Of a DNA stretch of 64,000 nucleotides, positions 7,353 to 16,686 are shown in pieces. The notes beneath the pieces were generated by a model. The model was not told where the DNA came from, did not search any database, and worked only from the letters and a program-made list of their open reading frames with translations. This DNA comes from Chryseobacterium shigense (GTDB taxonomy: Bacteria > Bacteroidota > Bacteroidia > Flavobacteriales > Weeksellaceae), in contig NZ_FTNY01000005.1 in the NCBI RefSeq assembly GCF_900156575.1, forward strand, positions 62,001-126,000. Reading direction: 5' to 3'. Numbering within the stretch: the first letter of the stretch is position 1; every line of letters starts with the position of its first letter. The position numbers and the translations under genes are program-made.

Positions 7353-8444
7353 ATGATAAATAAGGATAAGCAGATAAGTAATGTTGCGATAAAACAGGTC
7401 GCGCTGATAGCTATCATTCTGGTTTTAACCGGATTGATCTGCTTTAACCTTGCGTTGTTTATACCATCGGTCCTTGGGGCAATCACTATTTACGTAGTCT
7501 GCAGAAGGTATAATTTCTATCTGCAGGAAGAGAAAAAGTGGAAACCTTGGCTCGCAGCACTGGTCCTCATGCTGGCAAGTCTTATCATTCTTATCCTTCC
7601 CGTTTATTTTATTGCGGATCTTTTGATTGAGAAACTTGGGAATGCCCAGGTTTATATGACTAAATTTAATGTGTTTCTGGATAAAATACATTCATATATT
7701 TACTCGAAAACCAATTTTGATATCCTCAGTAAAGAAAATATGGATAAAGTAAAAAGTTCTGCCGGAAAGGTCTCAACCTCTGCCGTTAGCGGAACTTTCA
7801 ATACCCTTACGGTGGTGATGTCCATGTATTTTATTTTATATTTTATGCTGGCCAGTCCAAGACTGTTTGAGAGAATTCTGAGTTCTTCTGCACCATTGAA
7901 GAGAGCAAACATCTCTTTGATTGGCGAGAAGCTTAGAAAACTGATTATGGCCAACGCTATCGGAATTCCGGTTGTAGCATTAGGACAGGGAATTGTAGGG
8001 CTTATAGGGTATTTCATTTTTGGAGCACCCAGTCCGATTCTTCTTTTTGCCTTAACCGCTGCAGCGTCCATGATTCCCGTTGTTGGGGCGGCTATTATTT
8101 ATGTTCCGGTCTGTGTCTTTATGATTGCAGAGGGTAATACCGGTCAGGGACTTGGTCTTGCTGCCTATTGTTTAATTGTGGTAGGTCTTACCGATAACCT
8201 GCTCCGTTTTACGCTTCTAAAAAAGCTGGAAAATATCCATCCGCTAAATACCGTATTCGGAATTATCATGGGGATGAATTTATTTGGTTTTATGGGGCTT
8301 ATTTTCGGACCTATTCTGATCTCATTTACCTTACTGCTTGTCCAGATCTACAGAAATGAATTTTCTGATGAAGATACACCGCCTGAGCTTGAGTTACCCA
8401 ATAGAGATAATGATCAGGAAAATAGAGTAGATTTAATTGTATAA
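7353..8444 (+). CDS. AI-2E family transporter (PerM/YdiK-like)
   Basis: 363 residues with the layout of the AI-2E exporter (UPF0118) family: two N-terminal membrane segments, a soluble stretch of about 60 residues with short helices (about 90-150), then further membrane segments. The conserved end of the family is visible in GAPSPILLFALTAAASMIPVVGAAIIYVP and in NIHPLNTVFGIIMGMNLFGFMGLIFGPIL. Members are predicted exporters of varied small molecules or ions; autoinducer-2 transport is shown only for some. Tail after residue 340 is acidic and soluble. Cotranscribed with the flanking genes by spacing. Confidence 0.88.
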   Translation: MINKDKQISNVAIKQVALIAIILVLTGLICFNLALFIPSVLGAITIYVVCRRYNFYLQEEKKWKPWLAALVLMLASLIILILPVYFIADLLIEKLGNAQVYMTKFNVFLDKIHSYIYSKTNFDILSKENMDKVKSSAGKVSTSAVSGTFNTLTVVMSMYFILYFMLASPRLFERILSSSAPLKRANISLIGEKLRKLIMANAIGIPVVALGQGIVGLIGYFIFGAPSPILLFALTAAASMIPVVGAAIIYVPVCVFMIAEGNTGQGLGLAAYCLIVVGLTDNLLRFTLLKKLENIHPLNTVFGIIMGMNLFGFMGLIFGPILISFTLLLVQIYRNEFSDEDTPPELELPNRDNDQENRVDLIV

Positions 8445-8446
8445 AA

Positions 8447-8674
8447 GTGGAAGGAGTAAATTCAAACATATTAAAAGAGATTTGCATCGTCAAGATGCCT
8501 TTTGGAAAATATCAGGGAACGGTACTTGCCGACCTTCCGATAAGTTATCTGGAATGGTTTAACCGAAAGGGAATGCCTCCGGGAAAGCTGGGGATGAAGC
8601 TGGCAACCGTTTATGAAATTAAGCTGAATGGCTTGATGGAATTGCTGATCCCGATCAGGGCTTCTTTAAGGTAG
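8447..8674 (+). CDS. DUF3820 family protein
   Basis: 75 residues. The core MPFGKYQGTVLADLPISYLEWF followed by KGMPPGKLGM and a Leu-rich end fits the small DUF3820 family of unknown function. A GTG start at 8447, two bases after the transporter stop, gives the usual family length. The internal ATG at 8495 would remove the leading segment. Translationally close to the preceding gene, so probably the last gene of that operon; a strong hairpin follows. Confidence 0.75.
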   Translation: MEGVNSNILKEICIVKMPFGKYQGTVLADLPISYLEWFNRKGMPPGKLGMKLATVYEIKLNGLMELLIPIRASLR

Positions 8675-8700
8675 AACTTCGTTTTTCGAAAAATATAAAT

Positions 8701-8731
8701 TTAGGGGCGGCATCGAAGATGCCGCCCCTAA
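8701..8731. terminator. Strong bidirectional terminator between DUF3820 and uvrB
   Basis: Perfect 14-bp stem (TTAGGGGCGGCATC with its complement), GAA loop and A/T-rich flanks. It lies between two convergent genes and can serve both. Confidence 0.85.
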
Positions 8732-8750
8732 ATTATTTTATATCAATTAA

Positions 8751-10742
8751 TTATTCTTTCAGCGCTGCAATTTCATCCCTGAGTTTAGCCGCTTTTATAA
8801 AGTCAAGATTTTTAGCTGCCGCTTCCATCTCTTTTTGTTTCTGCCCGATAATTTTTTCGATGTCTTCACCTCCGTAGCTCGCTTTTGTTTCTGCTGCTTT
8901 CTGAAGAATCTCTTTTTGTGTATATTTTGGATCAGGGAAATCTTTGCTTCTTCCAACCAGATTTTCGGAGATCTTTTTATTTAAAGCTGTTGGAACCCTG
9001 TTGTTATCTTTGTTGTATTGAATCTGCTTTTCACGTCGATAGCTTGTTTCGTCTATCGTTGCCTGCATAGATTTTGTCATTTTATCGGCATACAAAATAG
9101 CTTTACCATTAAGGTTTCTTGCCGCACGTCCAACCGTCTGAATCATAGATCTTCTGCTTCTTAGCATTCCTTCTTTGTCAGCATCCAGGATCGCAACCAG
9201 GGAAACTTCCGGTAGATCCAGACCTTCTCTCAATAAATTGACCCCAATCAATACGTCAAACAGCCCCACACGTAAGTCATGCATAATCTGAATACGTTCC
9301 AGTGTTTCTACATCCGAGTGAATGTATCTTGTCCTGATTCCGAATTTCACAAAATATTTAGTCAGCTCTTCTGCCATTTTTTTGGTTAGAGTGGTCACAA
9401 GAACCCTTTCATCAACATCCGATCTTTTCTGGATCTCTTCCATTAAGTCATCGATCTGATTTAAACTCGGTCTTATCTCAATGACAGGATCCAAAAGTCC
9501 GGTCGGACGGATAATCTGTTCTATATAATCACCACCCGTTTTTTCCAGTTCATAATCAGCTGGCGTTGCAGAAACATAAATAACCTGATTCTGAATAGAT
9601 TCATATTCTTCAAATTTCAAGGGTCGGTTGTCCATCGCTGCAGGAAGACGGAATCCATATTCTACCAAAGCTTCTTTCCTGCTTCTGTCGCCACCATACA
9701 TTGCATGGACCTGAGGTACTGTAACGTGGCTTTCATCAATAACCATCAGATAATCCTTCGGGAAATAATCCAGTAAACAGAAAGGTCTTGATCCCGGTAA
9801 CCTGCCATCTAAATAACGGGAATAATTTTCAATCCCGGAACAATATCCAAGTTCTTTGATCATTTCCAGATCGAGCTCAGTTCTTTCCTGTAGTCTTTTG
9901 GCCTCCAATGGTTTTCCTATTTCACTGAAAAAGTCGACCTGCTTTACCATGTCATCCTGAATATTTTTAATAGCTCCGTTCAACGTTTCTTTTGATGTCA
10001 CAAAAAGATTGGCAGGATAAATCTGAATCTGATCAAAACTGGCAGTAACATTTCCCGAAACGGGATCAAAACTCTGAATTTTTTCAATCTCATCACCATA
10101 AAACTGAATTCTGACGGCATTATCTGCATAGGCAGGGAATACATCTATCACGTCTCCCTTTACTCTGAATGTACCTCGCTGAAAATCACTTAGCGTCCTT
10201 GAATACAATGCATTAACTAATGAATGAAGAAAGGCTGTTCTTGTTACTTTCTCCCCAATGGCAATAGATATCAATGACTTGTGAAACTCCGCAGGATTTC
10301 CCACACCATAGATACAGGATACTGACGCAACGATTAAAACGTCCCTCCTTCCGGAAAGTAAACTTGCAATAGCAGAAAGACGAAGTTTCTCAACTTCCTC
10401 ATTGATACTCAGGTCTTTTTCAATATAGGTTCCCGTTGTTGCAATGTAGGCTTCCGGCTGATAATAGTCGTAATAACTTACAAAATATTCTACAGCATTG
10501 TCAGGAAAAAACTCTTTAAATTCCATGAAAAGCTGTGCTGCTAATGTTTTATTGTGGGCCATAACAATTGTTGGCCTTTGTACGTTTTGTACAACATTGG
10601 CAACGGTGAAAGTTTTCCCCGATCCCGTTACTCCCAGCAGAGTCTGATATTTTTCGCCAATTTCTATTCCTTTGGTAAGTTTTTCAATGGCTTGTGGCTG
10701 GTCGCCCGTAGGTTTATATTCTGATTGAAGATTGAAGTTCAT
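8751..10742 (-). CDS. uvrB: UvrABC system protein B
   Basis: 663 residues, typical UvrB length. It is the damage-verifying helicase-like subunit of nucleotide excision repair, loaded by UvrA and then binding UvrC. Walker A GVTGSGKT at residues 37-44; the beta-hairpin segment with YYDYYQPEAY at about 90-99; helicase motifs VIYVSATPADYE, and LDLPEVSLVAILDADKEG with QTVGRAARN near the C-terminal RecA-like domain; and a C-terminal UVR domain (QKEMEAAAKNLDFIKAAKLRDEI) that contacts UvrC. The start at ATG 10742 follows a TATTTTTGT promoter box; a TTG 21 bases further upstream lies inside that box. uvrA and uvrC are not in the window. Confidence 0.97.
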   Translation of the reverse strand: MNFNLQSEYKPTGDQPQAIEKLTKGIEIGEKYQTLLGVTGSGKTFTVANVVQNVQRPTIVMAHNKTLAAQLFMEFKEFFPDNAVEYFVSYYDYYQPEAYIATTGTYIEKDLSINEEVEKLRLSAIASLLSGRRDVLIVASVSCIYGVGNPAEFHKSLISIAIGEKVTRTAFLHSLVNALYSRTLSDFQRGTFRVKGDVIDVFPAYADNAVRIQFYGDEIEKIQSFDPVSGNVTASFDQIQIYPANLFVTSKETLNGAIKNIQDDMVKQVDFFSEIGKPLEAKRLQERTELDLEMIKELGYCSGIENYSRYLDGRLPGSRPFCLLDYFPKDYLMVIDESHVTVPQVHAMYGGDRSRKEALVEYGFRLPAAMDNRPLKFEEYESIQNQVIYVSATPADYELEKTGGDYIEQIIRPTGLLDPVIEIRPSLNQIDDLMEEIQKRSDVDERVLVTTLTKKMAEELTKYFVKFGIRTRYIHSDVETLERIQIMHDLRVGLFDVLIGVNLLREGLDLPEVSLVAILDADKEGMLRSRRSMIQTVGRAARNLNGKAILYADKMTKSMQATIDETSYRREKQIQYNKDNNRVPTALNKKISENLVGRSKDFPDPKYTQKEILQKAAETKASYGGEDIEKIIGQKQKEMEAAAKNLDFIKAAKLRDEIAALKE

Positions 10743-10759
10743 TTGAAATGATGTATACA

Positions 10760-10768
10760 ACAAAAATA
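10760..10768 (-). promoter_or_regulatory. -7 box of uvrB (TATTTTTGT)
   Basis: TAnnTTTG match 17 bases upstream of the uvrB ATG. I see no LexA-type palindrome beside it. Confidence 0.45.
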
Positions 10769-10856
10769 CGAAAGAAATTTTTAGCCTTCATAAAGTATTT
10801 GGGGATGAATATTTTTATAGTAAATTTTTCACCTGTCTATGCTGAATATAAAATAA

Positions 10857-10884
10857 AAAAAACGCTACCTGTGTAGCGCTTTTT
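10857..10884 (-). terminator. Terminator of the blaI-blaR1 operon
   Basis: CGCTAC/GTAGCG stem with a four-base loop and A/T runs on both sides, 14 bases after the blaR1 stop codon. Confidence 0.7.
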
Positions 10885-10897
10885 GTCTTAACTGATT

Positions 10898-12331
10898 TTA
10901 TGGGAAACTCATCGTCGCAGGCATCTTGTAAATGCTGGCAATAGCTTTTCCATTTTTTGTCGCTGGTTTCCAGGCGACTCCGTTATTTACAGCAGTGACG
11001 GTTTTAATGATTTCTTTGTTGAATCTTTCATTATCGCCGGAAGCAGTTATATTGACTACTTTTCCTGTTTCATCAATGTGTATAAACGCGGTTGATTTTA
11101 TCAATCTCTCTTTTCCGTCGAAGATGCTGGTATCAAACATTGATCCCACTTTTGACCGAAGTGATTTTATTCCTTCCGGAAATTCTGCCTCCACAAAATT
11201 TTTATCCTGTGGTGCACTTTCATTTGTGCTAATACCTTCATTGCCAGCTGTTTTTTTAGGAGAAACAGTATCTGAAACTGCTTTTACCATTTCATTTTTG
11301 ATTCCTGCTGTGGTTTGCGGTTTCTCTTCCACTGATTTTTCGAAATAATAGGGGGAGGTTAAATGGCTCTGATTCGGCTGCGCATTTATTGCTCTTATAG
11401 CACGCTCAGAGGCATCCTGAATGAATGGGTTCTCTTTTCCTGCGTTGTTCTCTTTTTGAGCGTCTGCTGGAAGTCCGGGACTGTTTGCGTAGGTTCTTTC
11501 GGCGAATAAAGCGGTAGCAGCAATCATTGCGGTGATTCCGACTGCTTTTTTCAGTACCGTGAACTTGGATTTTTTTACGGTCATCATAATAAATCGTTTT
11601 TTGGTGTTGTTAAAATTAAATGTATGGGTGAGTGGCAGATTTTGACTGTTGCTCATCTCTTTAAGGATTAAATTCTGATACTCCTTAATATTATATCTGT
11701 TATTTAAAACAGCTTCGTCTGCAAGAAATTCATGATTCGTCAGGATGGCTTTCTTGTACAGAAAAAGAACAGGATTGAACCATGTAAATACTTTAATACT
11801 GTGCAGCAAAATAAGATCAAGGCTATGTTTTTGGTCAATATGTCCCTTTTCGTGAAGGAAAATTCTTGTGTCTATCCCGTAGTCCTTTATATAGGTTTCA
11901 CTTAAATAGATGGTGTTCCAAAAGCTGAAAGGAGGAATGTTTTCTTTTATGATCACGATTTTGTGATCCTGATAAATCCTCTTTTCACCCTGTATTTTTT
12001 TTATGGCTCTGAAAGAAAGAATGCTTTTGATCAATAAGAATATAGTGACTGCTGCATAAAATAGCCATATCAGGTTCATCCAATTGAAGCTTTGCTCATG
12101 TGGAACAAAAGTGATGTGCTGTACCGTATCTTCGAATAGGATCTTAGATTTCTGCTCATGCTCTGGAAGCTGTACTGTGATCGAAATAAATGGAATCGTA
12201 TAAGAGAGAATCAGTGAACTGAGTAAGTAGAACCTGTTGAAGCGATACATTTTCTCCCTTTCCAGAAACAGATAATAAACCGCGATGAAAATAGAAGAGC
12301 ACAAAATTATTTTAAAAATAATAACTAACAT
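10898..12331 (-). CDS. BlaR1/MecR1-type M56 metallopeptidase with TonB-like C-terminal domain
   Basis: 477 residues. Membrane segments at about 3-22, 35-52 and 84-104, then a cytosolic zinc peptidase domain with HEKGH at 160-164 and NHEFLADEAV at about 199-208 (third ligand), then a membrane segment at about 262-280. The remaining 190 residues are periplasmic and end in a TonB-C-terminal-like fold (IHIDETGKVVNITASG ... AWKPATKNGKAIASIY). In this Bacteroidota group the peptidase cleaves the partner BlaI-type repressor on a signal; there is no beta-lactam sensor domain, so the signal is unknown. It begins one base after the stop of the repressor gene. Confidence 0.85.
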   Translation of the reverse strand: MLVIIFKIILCSSIFIAVYYLFLEREKMYRFNRFYLLSSLILSYTIPFISITVQLPEHEQKSKILFEDTVQHITFVPHEQSFNWMNLIWLFYAAVTIFLLIKSILSFRAIKKIQGEKRIYQDHKIVIIKENIPPFSFWNTIYLSETYIKDYGIDTRIFLHEKGHIDQKHSLDLILLHSIKVFTWFNPVLFLYKKAILTNHEFLADEAVLNNRYNIKEYQNLILKEMSNSQNLPLTHTFNFNNTKKRFIMMTVKKSKFTVLKKAVGITAMIAATALFAERTYANSPGLPADAQKENNAGKENPFIQDASERAIRAINAQPNQSHLTSPYYFEKSVEEKPQTTAGIKNEMVKAVSDTVSPKKTAGNEGISTNESAPQDKNFVEAEFPEGIKSLRSKVGSMFDTSIFDGKERLIKSTAFIHIDETGKVVNITASGDNERFNKEIIKTVTAVNNGVAWKPATKNGKAIASIYKMPATMSFP

Positions 12332-12332
12332 T

Positions 12333-12704
12333 TTATTCTTTTATTTGCTGGTCGATAATATCACGGAGTTCTTTCAACTGCTTTTGGCTGAACTGAGCAT
12401 TCGATGTAAAAAAAGAGGCAAACTGAGTCACCGAGCTGTTGAAAAAACGGTCAATCATGGAGGTCATTTCCTCATTGAAATATTCCTCTTTTTCTACTTT
12501 TGGGTAGTATTCACGGGAATTTCCATACTGTGTATAGCCTACCAGGTCTTTATTCTGCATCCTTTTGAGCAAAGTAGCAATGGTAGTCGCTGCAGGTTTC
12601 GGGTCCGGATAAGAATCCAGAATGTCCTTCATGAAAATACGTTTCTTTTCCCAAAGGATTTCCATCAGATTTTTTTCTGAACCGGTTAATTTAATTTCTT
12701 TCAT
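12333..12704 (-). CDS. BlaI/MecI/CopY family transcriptional repressor
   Basis: 123 residues: a winged helix (KEIKLTGSEKNLMEILWEKKRIFMKDIL, then AATTIATLLKRMQNKDLV) and a C-terminal dimerisation helix, as in BlaI. It probably represses its own operon: two dyads, TACAATGTTGTA and TTCTACAAATGTAGAA, sit within 40 bases of the start and one covers the promoter box TACATTTGT. Cotranscribed with the M56 peptidase, which would inactivate it by cleavage. Target genes beyond this operon are unknown. Confidence 0.9.
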   Translation of the reverse strand: MKEIKLTGSEKNLMEILWEKKRIFMKDILDSYPDPKPAATTIATLLKRMQNKDLVGYTQYGNSREYYPKVEKEEYFNEEMTSMIDRFFNSSVTQFASFFTSNAQFSQKQLKELRDIIDQQIKE

Positions 12705-12706
12705 TC

Positions 12707-12739
12707 TACAATGTTGTAATTTGTTCTACAAATGTAGAA
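12707..12739 (-). promoter_or_regulatory. Double BlaI-type operator overlapping the promoter
   Basis: Two perfect dyads: TACAA-TG-TTGTA (12707-12718) and TTCTACA-AA-TGTAGAA (12724-12739), centres 19 bases apart. The second contains, on the minus strand, the -7 box TACATTTGT (12728-12736). The TACA...TGTA core is the known BlaI/MecI operator core. Confidence 0.8.
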
Positions 12740-12811
12740 TAAAAATTAATACCTGCAAATTTTTATGGCATTATTTTTCTATCTATCTTTTTACCGCTTA
12801 ATCACATCATT

Positions 12812-14029
12812 ATGAAATTCAATCCCATTTATGTACCGGCAATCAGTATTTTTTTACTCTTGTCCTCGTGCAGTAAGAATAATGCCAATGCCCAGCAGAC
12901 AGGAAAAGATGGCAGTGTAGAAACCGAAAAACCCAATACGGATTATCAGCCTGCTTTTAAAGGTCAGACAAGAATTAAAGCCGTTAAAACGGCAACCGCC
13001 TATAAGGTGGAAATCCTGAACAAAGACCTTGGAAGGCCCTGGGGAATGATCAATCTTCCGGATGGTCGATTTCTTATTACCGATAAAAAGGGGCATATGA
13101 ACGTGGTTTCTCAGGACGGTCAAAAGGTATCTACAATTGAAGGATTTCCAAAAGTAGATTCCAAAGGACAGGGAGGAATGCTGGATGTAGCCCTTGACCC
13201 GGATTTTAAAACCAATAATATCATTTATTTTAGCTTTTCAGAACCATTTGGAGAGGGAAATCTGACTTCCGTTGCGAAGGGTAAACTTTCCGCAGACCTT
13301 AAAAACATTTCGGAAGTAAAAGTTATTTTCCGTGCAGAACCTTCTTATGACGGTGACAAGCATTACGGAAGCAGGCTGGCGTTTGATAAAGATGGAAATT
13401 TGTTTGTAAGTACCGGAGAGAGATCAGATAAAGAAACCCGGGTGTATGCTCAGAAAACGGATAATTATCTGGGTAAAATTTTAAAAATCACCAAGGAAGG
13501 AAAGCCGGCTCCGGGAAATCCGTTCATTGGGAAACAGGGATATAAACCTGAAATTTATGCCTACGGGGTAAGAAATCCACAGGGAATGGCCATCGATCCG
13601 AACGGAACCCTTTGGGATGTTGAAATGGGACCAAGAGGCGGAGATGAAATCAATCTCATACAGCCTGGAAAAAATTACGGCTGGGGAGATGTGACTTATG
13701 GAATAGAGTATATGGGATCAAAAGTAGGAAAAGGGATTACCCAAAAAGAAGGTACGGAACAACCTGTTTATTATTGGGATCCTGTAATTTCCCCAAGTGG
13801 AGTCACTTTTTATACGGGAAATATTGAAGAATGGAAAGGAAACCTGATCATCGGATGTTTGAGTGGAGAGCATATTAACAGAATTGTGATGAAGAATAAT
13901 AAAGTAGTGGGCGAAGAACGTCTCCTCGCTGATCAGAAAGAACGCTTCAGGGATGTTCTGGATGGAATGGATGGTAATCTGTATGCAGTCACCGACAGCG
14001 GAAAACTCTACAAGATTTCTAAAAAATAA
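12812..14029 (+). CDS. PQQ-dependent sugar dehydrogenase-like lipoprotein
   Basis: 405 residues. Lipoprotein signal with lipobox LSSC (Cys about 20), a spacer of about 45 residues, then the six-bladed beta-propeller of soluble aldose sugar dehydrogenases (GSDH family): GRPWGMINLPDGRFLITDK, GGMLDVALDPDF, HYGSRLAFDKDGNLFVSTG (the His corresponds to the catalytic base of the family) and YGVRNPQGMAIDP. Enzymes of this type oxidise aldoses at C1 in the periplasm with PQQ. No PQQ synthesis genes are visible here, so cofactor supply is unknown. A terminator separates it from the convergent TonB-dependent receptor gene. Confidence 0.88.
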   Translation: MKFNPIYVPAISIFLLLSSCSKNNANAQQTGKDGSVETEKPNTDYQPAFKGQTRIKAVKTATAYKVEILNKDLGRPWGMINLPDGRFLITDKKGHMNVVSQDGQKVSTIEGFPKVDSKGQGGMLDVALDPDFKTNNIIYFSFSEPFGEGNLTSVAKGKLSADLKNISEVKVIFRAEPSYDGDKHYGSRLAFDKDGNLFVSTGERSDKETRVYAQKTDNYLGKILKITKEGKPAPGNPFIGKQGYKPEIYAYGVRNPQGMAIDPNGTLWDVEMGPRGGDEINLIQPGKNYGWGDVTYGIEYMGSKVGKGITQKEGTEQPVYYWDPVISPSGVTFYTGNIEEWKGNLIIGCLSGEHINRIVMKNNKVVGEERLLADQKERFRDVLDGMDGNLYAVTDSGKLYKISKK

Positions 14030-14031
14030 TG

Positions 14032-14079
14032 AAAAGAGGCTGTGACATGAATAAATTCATCTCTGTTACAGCCTCTTTT
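14032..14079. terminator. Terminator between convergent dehydrogenase and TonB receptor genes
   Basis: Arms AAAAGAGGCTGTGAC (14032-14046) and GTTACAGCCTCTTTT (14065-14079) pair with one mismatch around an 18-base spacer; A and T runs on each side allow use from both strands. Confidence 0.75.
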
Positions 14080-14088
14080 GTGTCCATT

Positions 14089-16524
14089 CTAAAACTTAAA
14101 ATTAAGTCTTGCAAAAGCCTGTCTTCCTGCAAAACCCATTTGTACAGGATCAAAGATTCCTCCGGATTCCGTATTGCCGTCTACAGCAGCGGTTTGAAGA
14201 GTAGGGTAGCGGTTGAATAGGTTTTTGCTTCCGATTGTAAGATTAAAATTTTTCGAGAACTCATAACCAAAAGAAATGTCGGTGGTTACTTTTGCTCCGT
14301 AAAGTTGGTAATCATCTGCACCGTTATAGCCTATCAGTTTTACTTTGTCAAATCTTACCAGCTGAACATTGGCATTAAACTTACTGATTTTATAATTTAA
14401 ATTCAGGTTAATCTTTGTTTTAGGAGCAGAAGCCAGGATGAAAGCTCTTTCTCTGGGGCTTAAATAAGTATCTTCTTTTCCCTGAAGTTTTTCTGAGGTA
14501 TTGACCTTTGTAATCTCCATTTCATTATAATTTCCTGCCAGAGTCGCAGAAAGTTTCCCTGAACCAAGATTTTCAGTATAGTTTAAAATAATGTCAACCC
14601 CCTTTGTTCTGGTGTCGATTGCATTCGTGAAAAACTGAGCCTGGTCAATATGATTATCAATTAAAATCTGACCAATAGCATCATCATCTTGTGAGAAATT
14701 ACCGGTTAATACAATTCTGTCTTTTACTTTAATATAATATCCGTCAATAGTTGCGGTGAATTTTCCTGTATTAAAGGTAAATCCGGCACTTCCGTTTAAA
14801 GAGGTCTCTTGTTTTAATTGTGGAATTCCAACAGTTTTTGCAAGATCACTATCATTGGAAGCAAGCTGGATGGTCACCAGATTTCCTCCCTGGAAATTGG
14901 TAAACTGCAGGCTGTAATATTTTTGCGCGAGAGAAGGTGCTCTGAATCCTGTAGAAACCGATCCTCTGAATGCAAATTGAGGCGTAAAGGCATATCGGGT
15001 AGCGAATTTACCATTCAAAGTACTTCCGAAATCATTGTAGTTTTCAAACCTTCCTGCGGCACTGATCATCCATTTTTTGGTAATATCCAGTTCAGTGTCT
15101 ATATAAGCCGCAAAATTATTCCTGTTTTTATTGACCTCCTGTGAATAGCCTGGAAAGCCTTGCGAACCGCCGGGACGGACATCTCCGGAAAGAGGATTGG
15201 TCACCAGTAAGTTTCCGGGGGTATTGGATGTAACAATGTTTCCATTGATATCATACATCGCATAAGATGCTTCTTCCCCTTTAATGATTTCAAACTGTTC
15301 ATACCTGAATTCAGATCCGAAAGCTACGTTTAATCCTTCCAGTACCTTAAATTGTTTGGACGCGTTAAAGCCTGTTGTATTCTGTAAAAGAGAATGTCCT
15401 CCGGCATTAAAACTTGTCGGTGATTGTATTCCTAACGTAGCATTGATTGTGTTGTCTATCTGATAAGTAAACCTGTTACTTCCGAAGGCATTGTAAAAAT
15501 CGACATCCCAGTTTGCAACTTTAAACTTGAGTCCGTTGTCAAACGTAAAATCTGTAATCGTCGTATTCTCTATAGGATTAAAGCCATTGGGATAGACTTC
15601 AGGGATGTTTCCGTCGGCATCGGCGGACCTTGTCCAGGCATAAGCATTTGTTTTACGATAGGAAAATCCCTGACGCGAATAAAAGTTCAACCCATCCGAT
15701 AAGGGAACTTCTACATTTCCAAAAAAGTACATATTCTGGGATTTTGCATCTCCAAACTTTTCTCTTGGAGACGAATACCCCTTTTCCGGGTTTGCATTTC
15801 TTATCGTACGGTCTTTATTGATAAATTCAACGGTAAAATTACCGAAACCTCCTTTATTACCTATTTTTGTTCCCAGATTCCCGTTGAAGTTGAAGGTGGT
15901 ACCATCTATTTTATGATCTGATATTACATCTTTATCTCCGGGGCTTTTAAAAAGATTCATACCGTAAAAAGCATTGCCTTCAAAACCATGGTTACGGTCA
16001 TTAAGAATAACATTAATAACTCCCGCGATTGCATCGGAGCCATATTGTGCAGAAGCTCCGTCACGAAGGACTTCAATCCTTTTGATCGCTCCGATGGGAA
16101 TGGTATTCATATCGGATCCCGTATTTCCTCTTCCCTTGGTTCCGAAAAGGTTAATCAGTGATGACTGATGGTATCTTTTTCCGTTCAACAAAAGAAGGGT
16201 CTGGTCTGGACCAAGGCCCCGAAGGGTTGCCGGATCTACAGAGTCTGCCCCATCTGATCCTGACTGCTTATTAGAATTAAAAGAGGGCGCAGCAAACTGC
16301 AAAAGCTGATTGACCTCTATCTGCCCAGTAGACTGACTAACTTGTTTGATATCTATAACATCTACAGGGACAGGGGTATTGGTCACCGTTCTTTTTTTAT
16401 TCCGGCTTCCGGTGATGGATACTTCCTCTATTTTTGATTCCTTGGAAATGGTATCATTCGTGTTTTGTGAATAAAACATTGATACAGTCCCTAAAAAAAG
16501 GACACTCGTGTATATTATTTTCAT
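14089..16524 (-). CDS. TonB-dependent outer membrane receptor
   Basis: 811 residues. Signal peptide (about 1-20, ending FYSQ), an N-terminal stretch with IEEVSITGSRNKKRTV that resembles a TonB box region, a plug domain (about 50-165, with RGLGPDQTLLLLNGKRY and IEVLRDGASAQYGSDAIAGVINV), and a beta-barrel of alternating aromatic strands that ends in ARLNFKF with a terminal Phe. It imports a ligand across the outer membrane using TonB energy. The substrate cannot be read from sequence. No SusD partner is adjacent, so it is not a typical polysaccharide utilisation locus. Confidence 0.92.
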   Translation of the reverse strand: MKIIYTSVLFLGTVSMFYSQNTNDTISKESKIEEVSITGSRNKKRTVTNTPVPVDVIDIKQVSQSTGQIEVNQLLQFAAPSFNSNKQSGSDGADSVDPATLRGLGPDQTLLLLNGKRYHQSSLINLFGTKGRGNTGSDMNTIPIGAIKRIEVLRDGASAQYGSDAIAGVINVILNDRNHGFEGNAFYGMNLFKSPGDKDVISDHKIDGTTFNFNGNLGTKIGNKGGFGNFTVEFINKDRTIRNANPEKGYSSPREKFGDAKSQNMYFFGNVEVPLSDGLNFYSRQGFSYRKTNAYAWTRSADADGNIPEVYPNGFNPIENTTITDFTFDNGLKFKVANWDVDFYNAFGSNRFTYQIDNTINATLGIQSPTSFNAGGHSLLQNTTGFNASKQFKVLEGLNVAFGSEFRYEQFEIIKGEEASYAMYDINGNIVTSNTPGNLLVTNPLSGDVRPGGSQGFPGYSQEVNKNRNNFAAYIDTELDITKKWMISAAGRFENYNDFGSTLNGKFATRYAFTPQFAFRGSVSTGFRAPSLAQKYYSLQFTNFQGGNLVTIQLASNDSDLAKTVGIPQLKQETSLNGSAGFTFNTGKFTATIDGYYIKVKDRIVLTGNFSQDDDAIGQILIDNHIDQAQFFTNAIDTRTKGVDIILNYTENLGSGKLSATLAGNYNEMEITKVNTSEKLQGKEDTYLSPRERAFILASAPKTKINLNLNYKISKFNANVQLVRFDKVKLIGYNGADDYQLYGAKVTTDISFGYEFSKNFNLTIGSKNLFNRYPTLQTAAVDGNTESGGIFDPVQMGFAGRQAFARLNFKF

Positions 16525-16686
16525 ATTTCATATTGGATTTCGTGATTGATTCAAAAATATTGAATTTTATCTTCAAATCAATGTGAAATATTGCTATTGT
16601 GTATGAATTTTTTAAATAGAGGGTGTTTTTCGTTAATTTCAGTAAAATATTAATTATATAAATAAAATTTATGAATTTTTTTAATC

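Noticed and set aside
14029..14220. 63-codon plus-strand ORF after the sugar dehydrogenase
   Set aside because: It runs through the terminator hairpin and the antisense of the TonB-dependent receptor end; no coding features.
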